Shown here piece after piece: positions 16,462-25,419 of a stretch of 42,621 nucleotides of DNA. Below the pieces are notes generated by a model. The model was not told the DNA's origin, did no database searches, and saw only the letters and a list, made by a program, of their open reading frames with translations. Position 1 is the stretch's first letter. Each line of letters opens with the position of its first letter. This stretch comes from Bradyrhizobium sp. Ghvi. Its GTDB lineage: Bacteria > Pseudomonadota > Alphaproteobacteria > Rhizobiales > Xanthobacteraceae. Made by a program: the position numbers and the translations under genes. The DNA is taken from the NCBI RefSeq assembly GCF_900115265.1, contig NZ_FOVU01000025.1, positions 1 through 42,621 on the forward strand, in the 5' to 3' direction.

Positions 16462-19185
16462 TCAGCGCGCCGCAGGCAAGGGGACGATGATCTTGCCGTC
16501 CGTGATGTCGACGACTTCCTTGCGCTTTCTCCTGTCATCGCACCGCCATTCGAACGTCACGCTCGATGCAGATGGGGCAAAGGGCTCAGACGTAACGCTG
16601 ATCCACCCCTCCGCCAAATTCAGAATGATCGGTCGGTCCGCCCGAAATCGGGCGTCAAGCAGCACCAAGTCCAATCGCAGAGACTGGAGCCGCAGGTTGA
16701 GCCGTCGCCGCACGCCATCACGTGGCCAGATACGCAGGGTATGAGCGAACGTCTCCATCGTGCCACCGTAACAAACCTGCCCAAAGATGGGATCGTCGGC
16801 AACGATCGTCGCAGCAGCGCGGACCGCCCCGCAAAATCCCAGGTCGATCTCGCACGAGTAATACCACGCTCCACGGTGATGCGGCTGACCGAGCCATGTG
16901 GTCCCGCGCGGCGCCGGCTCGAAGCCGCCACCGGCCGCGCCGTCATTCTCCTCGCCCGGATACCAATAGCCATAACCGGCCGACGCAGGGCCGCTGTTCA
17001 GCAAAGCCCACGCGCTGGGTTGTGACGCATAGCCTAGACGAAGGAGCGGATGCGGGTCGTCTGCATCGTTCAGCGCATGATCAAGCAGCGCCCAGCCGCC
17101 CATCTGCGCCATGTAAGTCAGCGTATAGGCGTCGCCCGCAGTCGCGCGATAATCGCTGCCGAGGTAGTAATATGCAGGTTCCAGCCAGCCACGGCAGAAT
17201 AGATTTGCAGCGATCTGACGCTCCGCGAAGGCACGGGCTGCCGCCTTCGAAACCCCCATGGCGACAGGTTCGTCTAGGGCCGAGCGCGCCAGTGCCTGCG
17301 TTGATTCGAAGGCTGTGGAATCGAACGGATATTCCGATTTGAACAGGTCCGCCTTTCCATCGACGAAGGCGCGCACCTTACGCGCCCAGTGCGCCTCCAA
17401 GGTCACTGCCTCGCGCATCAAGCCCGCCGTCGTAAGCGCCGAAGCCAGTTCGGGGATCACACATTCGTTGGTGTAGCCGGTCTGGTGGGCAGACCACATC
17501 ACCACGCGCATCGGCACCGTGAACATGGCCAGCGCCGTACCGTAGGCGCGTACCAAGTAATCTAGTGCGCTCTGGCGGGTGGGTATGGCGGGATGGTCAC
17601 GCGCGATGCGGTGCATGGCCAAATACATCGCGAAGATGTGCGGATAGTCATAAGGCCGCCAGATATGCAGGCGGCCCTTGGCACCGGGATCGCTGCTTTC
17701 CCGGTTCTGCTTCCAATCGGGTATGCCGTAGAGGCCGTAGGCGTATTCCTCCTCTGTGGTACGTTGCAGCCCGCCCCAGACGAACGTATCGATATATCGG
17801 TCCAGCGCCGCCACTTCCGCCGCATCAGGATGCTCGGCATTCTTGGTCGCTAAGTAAGCGGGCTTGCTCAGCCCGGGATCGTCGCACGTCACCTCGTAGA
17901 TGCGCCAGCCCTTGATCCGGTCGTAATTGTCCGGGCCAAGCAGGACCTGCGTCTCCATGTTCCACTCGCCAAACAAACCATCGTACCATTTGGACGGGTC
18001 ACGATGCTGCCGCTTCACGATGAAGGCTGCGCGCTTCTTCATCATCGTCTCGACGCGCTCGGTCGCGAAGAATTCAAGAAAGGTCTGGCGCGCGCCCGGC
18101 TGGTGCAGGGTCAGCCGGTTCTCGCCCAATCGCGCAAACCGGACCCGCCACAGTCGCCTGCCAACCCGATCCGGCAACCGTTGCACCACGGTGTCGCCGG
18201 GAAATTCCGCTTCGATTCGCTCCACCGGAATGGACGACGCGAGCGCAATGTCGACATGCAGGTCGTTGGGAACCGTCATGCCCGGCATGACTTCCACGTC
18301 CACTAGACCTGCGTCCGCCATAGCCCTGCGCGCCGCCTCATAATCGGCAACCCACTGGAAGCGGAGACGGTAACGCCGTTCCTTGACCGGCGACAGGGAC
18401 AGGGAATGGGTCGGCTGTCGCCAGCGAGTCCCTCCCGCCATTGCCTCGCCGGCGGCCGCCCCGCCCAAAATGTACGCGCACCACGTCCCACTGGCTTCGG
18501 CCGAATCCTTGTGAACATCCCAATATTCCAGTGACGTGTCCGCCTCCGGTAAGAGCATGAGGAAGGGACCGGTGCTGTTGCCGCGAATCCAGAAGATGTG
18601 CGATCCATGCCCCGAAACGAAGCTGTGCTTCAAAACAGCCATCGACACCGGTTGCCCTGCCGGAAATTCAGTGTTCATCGGCATGGGCAAATAGAGGTCG
18701 CCAACCTCCACGCTCGCTATGCCGTCGTTCCGCAGCATGATCTCCCAAGTCAATCCAGCCTCGTCGACTGCGAGGCGGGTCGTGAGAAGGACGCCGGCAT
18801 CGCGGGCTGCTAGTTCCAGGGCCGCGCTATGCATCGGCTTCGTTGCATCAACGCCGGCTCGAAGCGTATGCCACTCGGATCCGGCACGCCGAACTCTGGC
18901 GTGAGCTGTCCCCAGCACGGCTCCAGGCAGGACATAATCCGTGTCATACGTGTCGTGACGATAACGTAGCGAGGTAATGCCGTCTTGTGTGCACCCGACG
19001 ACGAAAGGAGAGTCGGCCGCCTTCAACATCATGGCAACCTTGCGCTGCGGCCGATGGGGTGTAGACACCGTAACGTCCCCGAACAACGCGCTAGCCAAGA
19101 AGCTACTGCCCAACAGCATCGTACACGCGTATACCTCCAGACTTTGGACATGCCTTTGGTCTTCGTCATCGACCGTATCCGGCAT
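16462..19185 (-). CDS. large DUF5695-like protein, possibly carbohydrate-active
   Basis: A 907-residue protein. The start at 19185 is well supported: GGAGG with AGGCA before ATG; the longer frame upstream is not needed. The N-terminal third reads like a beta-sandwich (FVVGCTQDGITSLRYRHDTY, WEIMLRNDGIASVEVGDLYL). The middle and C-terminal parts are rich in aromatic and acidic motifs of an (alpha/alpha)-barrel (YGLYGIPDWKQ, RPYDYPHIFAMYLAMHRIA, GYTNECVIPELASAL, RGWLEPAYYYLGSDYRATAG). I recall this layout from DUF5695 proteins, which look like glycoside hydrolases or lyases without proven activity. No clear signal peptide is present. A role in breaking or modifying a polysaccharide is inference. 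Confidence 0.65.
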   Translation of the reverse strand: MPDTVDDEDQRHVQSLEVYACTMLLGSSFLASALFGDVTVSTPHRPQRKVAMMLKAADSPFVVGCTQDGITSLRYRHDTYDTDYVLPGAVLGTAHARVRRAGSEWHTLRAGVDATKPMHSAALELAARDAGVLLTTRLAVDEAGLTWEIMLRNDGIASVEVGDLYLPMPMNTEFPAGQPVSMAVLKHSFVSGHGSHIFWIRGNSTGPFLMLLPEADTSLEYWDVHKDSAEASGTWCAYILGGAAAGEAMAGGTRWRQPTHSLSLSPVKERRYRLRFQWVADYEAARRAMADAGLVDVEVMPGMTVPNDLHVDIALASSIPVERIEAEFPGDTVVQRLPDRVGRRLWRVRFARLGENRLTLHQPGARQTFLEFFATERVETMMKKRAAFIVKRQHRDPSKWYDGLFGEWNMETQVLLGPDNYDRIKGWRIYEVTCDDPGLSKPAYLATKNAEHPDAAEVAALDRYIDTFVWGGLQRTTEEEYAYGLYGIPDWKQNRESSDPGAKGRLHIWRPYDYPHIFAMYLAMHRIARDHPAIPTRQSALDYLVRAYGTALAMFTVPMRVVMWSAHQTGYTNECVIPELASALTTAGLMREAVTLEAHWARKVRAFVDGKADLFKSEYPFDSTAFESTQALARSALDEPVAMGVSKAAARAFAERQIAANLFCRGWLEPAYYYLGSDYRATAGDAYTLTYMAQMGGWALLDHALNDADDPHPLLRLGYASQPSAWALLNSGPASAGYGYWYPGEENDGAAGGGFEPAPRGTTWLGQPHHRGAWYYSCEIDLGFCGAVRAAATIVADDPIFGQVCYGGTMETFAHTLRIWPRDGVRRRLNLRLQSLRLDLVLLDARFRADRPIILNLAEGWISVTSEPFAPSASSVTFEWRCDDRRKRKEVVDITDGKIIVPLPAAR

Positions 19186-19854
19186 TGCCTCCTCCGGATG
19201 ACTCAATGCATGCCGTTTCGCGCCGTAAACGTCAACGCGACAAAGCGACAGGCCTGCAATAGCAAGATGCCCAAGGGGCAAGATGACCTCTCGAAAGGCG
19301 CTGAAGAAGAATTTGGCAGGGGCAACTAGCCGGCCTTGGGCAGCGCCGGTATTGTTGTGCTTTCGTTGACTCTTTGCGCGCGCATGTGAGCTTTCAGCTG
19401 TCCATACTGAAGATACTGCCGGGCAATCGGACGGCCGAGCTAGTCTTGAGCTCATCAAGCAGCGCTTGGTCAGCTTTTACACAAGCGGGCCCGAGTGGCC
19501 GGCGAGCAAGCCGCGGGCCCAACCTCGATGTCTTCGGACGAAAGCCCATCCACCGGTAGGTGGATACGGGACCATCACTGAGGAAGGACGGAAATTCCTT
19601 GACGCCCTCGAGAAGCTCGATCGAAGTGTGACGCAAAGCTAGCCCGAGGCACAGGCCGAGGAGCCACCTGGCGATGAGCGAGCGCAATTGCCGGCTGCTC
19701 CCCCACGACCAATCGCCCGGAGGAACCGTCCTCGGCGAAAACGATTGTGCACGCGTGAGGGGAGCTCGGGCGTGAGATGTACCCTATCGGGACGTCCTTA
19801 TTAGTCAGGCACCCCTACGATGAGACCGCGGACGTTCAGTTTGGAGATACTGCA
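19186..19854. other. gap upstream of the DUF5695-like gene
   Basis: Holds short frames on both strands; the largest (19394-19687, minus, starting at TTG) begins with a hydrophobic stretch but lacks a ribosome binding site and a family, so it is not called. No strong terminator or promoter consensus seen. Confidence 0.35.
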
Positions 19855-20036
19855 ATGGAATGGGGACTGTGAAGTGGTTCAACGCGGCCCAGGGTTACGG
19901 CTTCATCCAGCCGGAAGACGGAGGCGCTGACGTCTTCGTTCACATCAGCGCGGTCGAAAAAGCCAGCTACATCAAATGCTGCATGTGGGCGATATCGTGA
20001 ACGTCGAGTGTCTTGCAGCTGGGCGTCTGCATATCA
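19855..20036 (+). pseudogene. cold-shock protein (CspA family), frameshifted
   Basis: The frame from 19860 reads GTVKWFNAAQGYGFIQPEDG, then ADVFVHISAVEKASY, the RNP1 and RNP2 strands of a CspA-type OB fold. It then ends after 46 residues (TGA 19998). A neighbouring frame continues LHVGDIVNVECLAAGRLHIKL, which resembles the last two strands, so a frameshift near 19970-19980 split the gene. The start is disturbed as well: GGAG precedes ATG 19855, which is out of frame with the domain. A 46-residue product is unlikely to fold. Confidence 0.7.
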
Positions 20037-20072
20037 AACTACCAAGGGCTGTTCAGCGAATTCACCGATCAC

Positions 20073-20336
20073 ATGCGTGTCGGCTTCGCCATCGCAGGCT
20101 TCATCTTTCCGGACGGCTTCGTTGCCGAAGACGAACGTCCCGCTTTCGCTCACGCGGTTTGCCGCAGTACGGCCTATACGGTTCGCGAATTCATTTCGGA
20201 TATTTATGTCGTGATCAGCATGGGCAAATTTCCCAACTTTGGATCAGAGCGTGCCGAGGACCTTCAGGACGTGTCGCCGTTCCTTGCGAGGATTGCTGGT
20301 AAATTGTCGTTCCCGAAGGAAGGTGCCGACGTCTGA
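20073..20336 (+). CDS. unidentified small protein or fragment
   Basis: An 87-residue frame from ATG 20073 (open back to 20013) with codon choice typical of the coding genes here. It reads MRVGFAIAGFIFPDGFVAED, STAYTVREFISDIYVVISMG and LARIAGKLSFPKEGADV. I do not recognise a family. It follows the broken cold-shock gene with no ribosome binding site worth noting, so it may be the end of a lost longer gene. Confidence 0.4.
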   Translation: MRVGFAIAGFIFPDGFVAEDERPAFAHAVCRSTAYTVREFISDIYVVISMGKFPNFGSERAEDLQDVSPFLARIAGKLSFPKEGADV

Positions 20337-20628
20337 CGCTCTCGCCCAGATCGATGAACCGCGGGCCTTCAACTCTGCCCTGTCGACCCTCGCGTCGGCC
20401 AAAAACCACTACGTCTGGTCCCATCGAGCAGAAAGACGGCGAACGTTGAGCAATCAACGCTGATTATCGTCATTGCTGGAGTGCTAGCGGGAGTTCTGCC
20501 GATCAGCTGGGGCAAGCATGGCAATCGCAGGCGCGGCCACCGCGGTCATCGCCGGCGGCGACCGCAGAGGGCCCGGCACCGCCTGGCTTCCACGTTGTTC
20601 ACATATTTGCAAATGAGTTGAGGTTCTA

Positions 20629-21624
20629 ATGTCGTTCATCTATCGCCCTATGCTCAAGACGAAAACGGGTGAGGCCGCTGCCCTGCTCCAGTTGGGCGCG
20701 CCCCAGCGCGACAGGATCGAACCTGTCTTCCACGTCGGAGAAAGGCCACCGGCAAACTTTGTGGCGCGCATGGCGGCCGCGTGGTCAAGCCGAAGATGCT
20801 TCTTGGACGGAGCGTTCAACTTCAATGTCAGCGGCGGCCCGCAAGCCTTCAGCAGCATGCTCCGAGCTCTCGTCGCGGCTGGCGTGCAGGTAATTCCTGT
20901 AATCGAGCTCGGCGCCGCAACCGCCTACAATCAGGCTGCGCGTTCCCACGTCGGGCGAGGCGGTCCGGGCGCCATGCTGAAATGCACGGCAAGCCAGCTG
21001 TCCGGAGCGGCAGCGTTCGCGCAGCAGCTGCAGCTCGCGCCTTCCGATGTTGATCTCCTGGTTGACGCGGGTCATGTGGCCGAGTTCGATCCCACATCTT
21101 TCGGGGGATACCTTGGCAGCATTCTGCAAGCGAACGCTCTGGGAACTCGTTGGAGGTCTCTCACGCTAGCGAGCTCGTCAGCTCCGAAAGATTTCGGCCA
21201 GCTTGGACCGGGCCTGACGGTTGTGCCGCGAATAGACTGGCTCACTTGGCGCCAGCTACCGCAAGGCAATCGACCTATCGACTACGCCGACTTCGGTATC
21301 TCGCATCGAGACTTGACCGAACCGCCAGGAATGGCCATGGCCGCGGCAACAGTGAGCGTGCGCTACACGATCGACGACAACTGGATTATGATCAAAGGAA
21401 AGCGCACTACGGGAGCGTCAGGCGTTCCAATGGGAGACCAATACCGGACGCACGCACGAACCCTGGTGCGGAGGCCTGAGTTCGGTGGACTGCCTGTTTG
21501 TTGGGCTGACCAAAGGATATCAACGATCGCAGGCACCCTCGGCGTGAGCGCTGGCGGAAGGGCTCAATGGGTCGAGATCAACGCCAACCGCCATTTCGCC
21601 TTTATCGTCGATCGACTTCCTTGA
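20629..21624 (+). CDS. sce7725 / 'Beta protein' family protein
   Basis: A 331-residue protein starting at ATG 20629 after GAGG. Its opening YRPMLKTKTGEAAALLQL, the run of beta-alpha units (PVFHVGERPP, VIPVIELGAA, DVDLLVDAGHV, WRSLTLASSSAPKDF) and WITIDDNW-like and RGKRTTGASG segments near the C-terminus (here NWIMIKGKRTTGASG) match the Beta protein family, named after a phage protein and annotated as sce7725 in bacteria. The fold looks like a TIM barrel; the activity is unknown. It is paired with sce7726 (21520-22182, minus), a combination seen in other genomes and suspected to be a phage-defence or mobile-element module. The two genes here converge and their ends overlap by 105 bp. Confidence 0.72.
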   Translation: MSFIYRPMLKTKTGEAAALLQLGAPQRDRIEPVFHVGERPPANFVARMAAAWSSRRCFLDGAFNFNVSGGPQAFSSMLRALVAAGVQVIPVIELGAATAYNQAARSHVGRGGPGAMLKCTASQLSGAAAFAQQLQLAPSDVDLLVDAGHVAEFDPTSFGGYLGSILQANALGTRWRSLTLASSSAPKDFGQLGPGLTVVPRIDWLTWRQLPQGNRPIDYADFGISHRDLTEPPGMAMAAATVSVRYTIDDNWIMIKGKRTTGASGVPMGDQYRTHARTLVRRPEFGGLPVCWADQRISTIAGTLGVSAGGRAQWVEINANRHFAFIVDRLP

Positions 21625-22182
21625 CCAATTGGTCCGAGCTTTCAATACCTCACGAACCTCAAGCCTGATCACGTCGAGGGGTAGCTCCGCGGCCAACCGT
21701 CGGCATAGCTTCTCGACGGTGGCGCTGCGGTACCCCTTCGCGAGACCGCGGCGCTCCAACATCGCCAGGGCCTCTTGGCGCCAGAGCAGCCGCGCGACTT
21801 GCAGAGCGTCAACGGCGGGATTTGGGGAAGCCAGCCGCGTCTGCCGTAGGAGCACCTCGTCTCCCCCCGCAGAAGTCGCGACGAGCGTTCCCCACCAGGA
21901 TGGCACGAGCTTTGCTGCCTTCTCCGCATGATGCTCGGCGACGACCAGCGTCACACGATCGAAAACCTGGCTGTAGAGCGCCTGCTGAGCCGGCAGCCGC
22001 GCGAGCGTGTCGCGGGCGCTTTTTATCTCGTACCCGCAAAGCTGGCCGTTGATTACTGCAAGGTCCACTCGGACGGAGCCAGCCCAAATACCCATCTCCT
22101 CGACGATGCGCGTTTGCGCGTCATCGCGGTGTTGTTCGTCGAGATCCCGCCGCAGGGCCTTTCGGACGTCGAAATCTCTCAT
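21520..22182 (-). CDS. sce7726 family protein, PD-(D/E)XK nuclease-like
   Basis: A 220-residue protein starting at ATG 22182 (MRDFDVRKALRRDLDEQH), supported by GGAAGAG just upstream. The core IVEEMGIWAGSVRVDLAVIN then LCGYEIKSARDTLARLPAQ has the Asp and E-x-K arrangement of PD-(D/E)XK nucleases, and YSQVFDRVTLVVAEHHAEKA follows as in sce7726 proteins. The C-terminal half is alpha-helical. It faces sce7725 tail to tail with 105 bp of shared coding DNA. sce7726 and sce7725 are usually neighbours, which suggests joint function, perhaps nuclease plus partner. The last 40 residues, coded by the overlap, differ in character from the rest and might be an extension by read-through into the opposite gene. 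Confidence 0.72.
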   Translation of the reverse strand: MRDFDVRKALRRDLDEQHRDDAQTRIVEEMGIWAGSVRVDLAVINGQLCGYEIKSARDTLARLPAQQALYSQVFDRVTLVVAEHHAEKAAKLVPSWWGTLVATSAGGDEVLLRQTRLASPNPAVDALQVARLLWRQEALAMLERRGLAKGYRSATVEKLCRRLAAELPLDVIRLEVREVLKARTNWSRKSIDDKGEMAVGVDLDPLSPSASAHAEGACDR

Positions 22183-23604
22183 CGCTCTTCCAATCAGCGT
22201 CCTGGTGGCCTGCATTAACGCACGTTGGGCGAGCAGTCTACAACACAGCGCTTAAACCCGACAGCGGTTCCGGATTGCAAACGCGGGACCGTATCCATGG
22301 GTCGGCCGTCAGTCACCGCCGCGCCGGCGCGTCCGTCGATGCTCCGGGATGAGCTGGAACCGCGGCTTCTAACGCGGCATCGACCTCGGGCCGCGCGGCG
22401 ACGTAGCCGACGCGCGTTGGCTGGACGCGTAGCGCATTTTGAGGGGTATCCCCACCCTTGATACCCCGGAGACCTCGACGTTCAGAGCAGCCGCATCGGC
22501 TTCCAAGCCGCCTAGGAGAGTTGCGGTCACGCGCACCGCGGCCGAGTACGAGGCGGGCCGCGGGCAACGAGACTGGAGGGGTTGAGAAGACCAAATACAC
22601 TTTCTGACGCTGCCCCACCCAGCTGCAAGGCACTGCGCGATGCTTCTGCAACGAGGTAAGTCAGTCAACGGCATCCGTCGTCTCCAAAGGGTTGGCCTTT
22701 TCCGAACGATTGTTGGTATCGTCGCAGCCCTGTTTAGGAGATACCAACAAGAAATCGCGGTAGCTGACGGAGGGGAGCGAAGGTCGACGTAAGGAAAAGC
22801 ACCTTATTTTCTGGGAGCTAACCCGGGCGGCTGCTGCCGGAGCGGAGAGTAGCGAAGGCCGGGATAGTCAAATGGTGCCGGCTGCGGTCATTGAAACCGG
22901 CGCGCCTTGCGGGCTCCAGCGCTATCGCAAGCTGTCGGTTGAATCGTGCTCACCAGAAATTTCTGAAGCTAGATGGACGACGATTGAAAGGCGACCCCAT
23001 CAAGGGCACTAATAGAATCAGCACCGAGTTAAAATCCTCCTTCTGCTCGAAACGGACCGTGCCGAGAAGGTTATGATCGACCCTCCTGCGCAACGATTTG
23101 TCGCGCGTTTGCACTGCGCATTCTGTCGACGTTCCAAGCCGTGCGACGTCGACTCTGATGCCTCAGTGCATCACCTCGTATCGTCGTCGGGGCGAACTTG
23201 GAGACGACCGAGACGGCGTTACCCTGATTCGAGTTTGATTTCCCCTGCGGCTTCGTGACCGGCGCGCCAAAGGCGCGATCGATGGGAATCATTGCGGGAA
23301 CGGAACGAGTCGACACGAGACGCCTATTGCGGTTCGATCGGCGCAAATCGGCAGATGAGCACCAATACTGCGATTGGACTAAAGCCTGCTTTCATGCGGG
23401 TAGCGGGATAGCGGCAATGTCGGATCCAGAGGCTACCCTCGCCTCACATGCCCAGCAGGTCGCCGCTCGGGCCTCCCAACGGATCCTGCCTCCGTGCGAC
23501 GAAGTGCCCTTCACCATTCGATGACGCCGCCGCGGCATCGCTGCAGCTAGTCGAGAGGCGAGATGTCGCGGGGCTGACGGATCGACAGCAGGGTTCCGGA
23601 GGCC
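22183..23604. other. 1.4-kb gap without recognised genes
   Basis: Many short overlapping frames, no family match, no tRNA seen. It contains the 11-bp inverted repeat at 22710-22750. The composition and lack of codon pattern suggest decayed accessory DNA. Confidence 0.4.
22710..22750. repeat. perfect 11-bp inverted repeat, 19-nt spacer
   Basis: TTGTTGGTATC at 22710-22720 and GATACCAACAA at 22740-22750. It may be an operator, a recombination core or an RNA hairpin. No gene starts close by. Confidence 0.5.
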
Positions 23605-24483
23605 TCACGATAATGTTTTGTCGATCCGGTCGCGCAGCCAATCGCCGACGAGCGAAATTGACAAAGTCGTGAGCGAGATGACCACCGAAGGCAGCACAAG
23701 GATCCAGGGAGCCCGGGTCAGATAGTCACGACCGTAGCCGACCATATTGCCAAGCGACGTAAGCGGCGGCTGCACTCCAAGTCCAAGAAAGCTAAGACCG
23801 CTCTCGAGCAGAATGACGTCCGGAAATGCGAGCGTCATGGTGACGATCAAGGTCGAGGCGATGTTCGGCAGGATGTGGCGCAGGTAGACGCACCATGGCC
23901 TTGCGCCAAGCTGGCGCACGGCGATCACATAGGCTTGCTCGTTGGCACTCATCGCGAGCGCGCGGGTGACGCGGGCGTAGCGTTCCCAACCGTGCAGACC
24001 AATGAGCCCCACGAAGAGGGGTAGAGAGTTCCCGAAAAAAGCAAGCACTGCGAGTGCCAAAACGAGAAACGGCATGCTTGCCTGGAAATCAACACAACCC
24101 AGGATAACCTGCTCTACCCCGCCGCGGAAATGAGCGGCCAAAATACCAAGCGTGATGCCAAGGACGGCGCCGATCAACGTCGCCCCGAAGGCAATAAGTA
24201 GGCTGATGCGGATCGATATGGCCAGTCGCGACAGCACGTCCCGGCCGAGCTCATCCGAACCGAAGGGATGCGCGATGGTTCCGCCGAGGCCAAGAGGCGC
24301 AGCAAGGCGATGATGAAGGTCGAGGGCTGCGTAGTCATAAGGGGCGAGGCGATCAGCAAAGAGGACGACAACAAGCATGAGGCATAGCCAGGCAACCGCT
24401 AATCCGATCGGGCTGTCCCCCCACCACCCCAGCCTGCGCATCCTCGAAGACGGCAGAACTTTCCCTGCGGAAATACTCGACAC
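23605..24483 (-). CDS. peptide-type ABC importer permease (DppC/OppC family)
   Basis: A 292-residue inner-membrane permease, last gene of the importer operon. The GTG start at 24483 is favoured by GGGAGG six bases upstream. DDLAPYDYAALDLHHRL-type residues after the first membrane helix (here DRLAPYDYAALDLHHRLAAP) and HPFGSDELGRDVLSRL are diagnostic of DppC/OppC proteins. The EAA loop that contacts the ATPase is seen as YVIAVRQLGARPWCVYLRHI, followed by LPNIASTLIV. It begins directly after the stop codon of the DppB-like gene, so the two are translated together. Confidence 0.9.
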   Translation of the reverse strand: MSSISAGKVLPSSRMRRLGWWGDSPIGLAVAWLCLMLVVVLFADRLAPYDYAALDLHHRLAAPLGLGGTIAHPFGSDELGRDVLSRLAISIRISLLIAFGATLIGAVLGITLGILAAHFRGGVEQVILGCVDFQASMPFLVLALAVLAFFGNSLPLFVGLIGLHGWERYARVTRALAMSANEQAYVIAVRQLGARPWCVYLRHILPNIASTLIVTMTLAFPDVILLESGLSFLGLGVQPPLTSLGNMVGYGRDYLTRAPWILVLPSVVISLTTLSISLVGDWLRDRIDKTLS

Positions 24484-25419
24484 TTACCGCCTCCCAGAGC
24501 GCAAGTCGCGCAAACGTGGATCGAGCATGCCGTAGAGCAGATCGATCGTGACATTGGTGGTAATCATGGCGGCGGCCACGACCAGCAGGATGCACTGGAC
24601 GACAGCCAAATCACGACTCGCAACTGAGACGACCAGCAGGCTGCCAATGCCTGGCCAGGAAAAAACGCTTTCGACGAGCACCGTTCCCGCGATGAGATTG
24701 CCAACCATGAAGCCGACGATGGTCAGCACCGCTATTGCCGCGTTGGGTAGAGCGTGGCCGGTCACGACGCGGGGCCAAGGCACACCCTTGGCGCTGGCGG
24801 CACGGATATAGGGCTGCCCAAGGACCTCGAGCATGGCGCTGCGGCTGAAGCGTGCCAAAACGGCCGCGCCCCCCAGACCGAGCGTGATGACAGGCAGCAC
24901 CAGATGCTGCCAACCGCCGGCGCCCCCCGATGGGAACCAGGGAAGCTCGACTGCGAAAGCCAGTACGAACACGAGGCCAAGCACGAAAGATGGCACGGTG
25001 AAGCCCACGACCGCGACCATCATCACCAATCGATCCGCGATGCTATCTCGTTTGAGAGCAGCGTAGATGCCGGCTGGAATGCCGATCAAGAGATTGAGGA
25101 TCAGCGCCGGCACCGTCAGCATCAGCGTGACAGGAATGCGCTCGGCGACGACGACAATCGCGGAACGGCCATCACGCATCGATTGGCCGAGATCTCCATG
25201 GACCACCGCAAAGAGATATCTGGCATATTGCACCCAGAGTGGCGCATCGAGTCCCCAGGCCCTTCGGAAGGCCTCGACCGCTTCCGCCGGGGTTTCCGGC
25301 GACAGCAATGCGCGGGCGGGATCGCCAGAGGCGCGCAGCACCACGAATGCGAATGTGACCACAATTGCTATGGTCAGCAACGCGCGCGCCAAGCGGACCG
25401 CTATGAAGCGAGCCATCAT
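24484..25419 (-). CDS. peptide-type ABC importer permease (DppB/OppB family)
   Basis: A 311-residue permease. The N-terminus FIAVRLARALLTIAIVVTFAF and the following periplasmic stretch ending YLFAVVHGDLGQSM are typical of DppB. The EAA loop is YIRAASAKGVPWPRVVTGHA then LPNAAIAV, and GIGSLLVVSVASRDLAVVQ near the end is the usual DppB C-terminal signature. It overlaps the stop of the upstream ATPase gene by 4 bp (ATGA). Confidence 0.9.
   Translation of the reverse strand: MMARFIAVRLARALLTIAIVVTFAFVVLRASGDPARALLSPETPAEAVEAFRRAWGLDAPLWVQYARYLFAVVHGDLGQSMRDGRSAIVVVAERIPVTLMLTVPALILNLLIGIPAGIYAALKRDSIADRLVMMVAVVGFTVPSFVLGLVFVLAFAVELPWFPSGGAGGWQHLVLPVITLGLGGAAVLARFSRSAMLEVLGQPYIRAASAKGVPWPRVVTGHALPNAAIAVLTIVGFMVGNLIAGTVLVESVFSWPGIGSLLVVSVASRDLAVVQCILLVVAAAMITTNVTIDLLYGMLDPRLRDLRSGRR

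Noticed and set aside
19394..19687. Small membrane-protein gene on the minus strand
   Set aside because: Starts only with TTG, has no ribosome binding site and no family resemblance.
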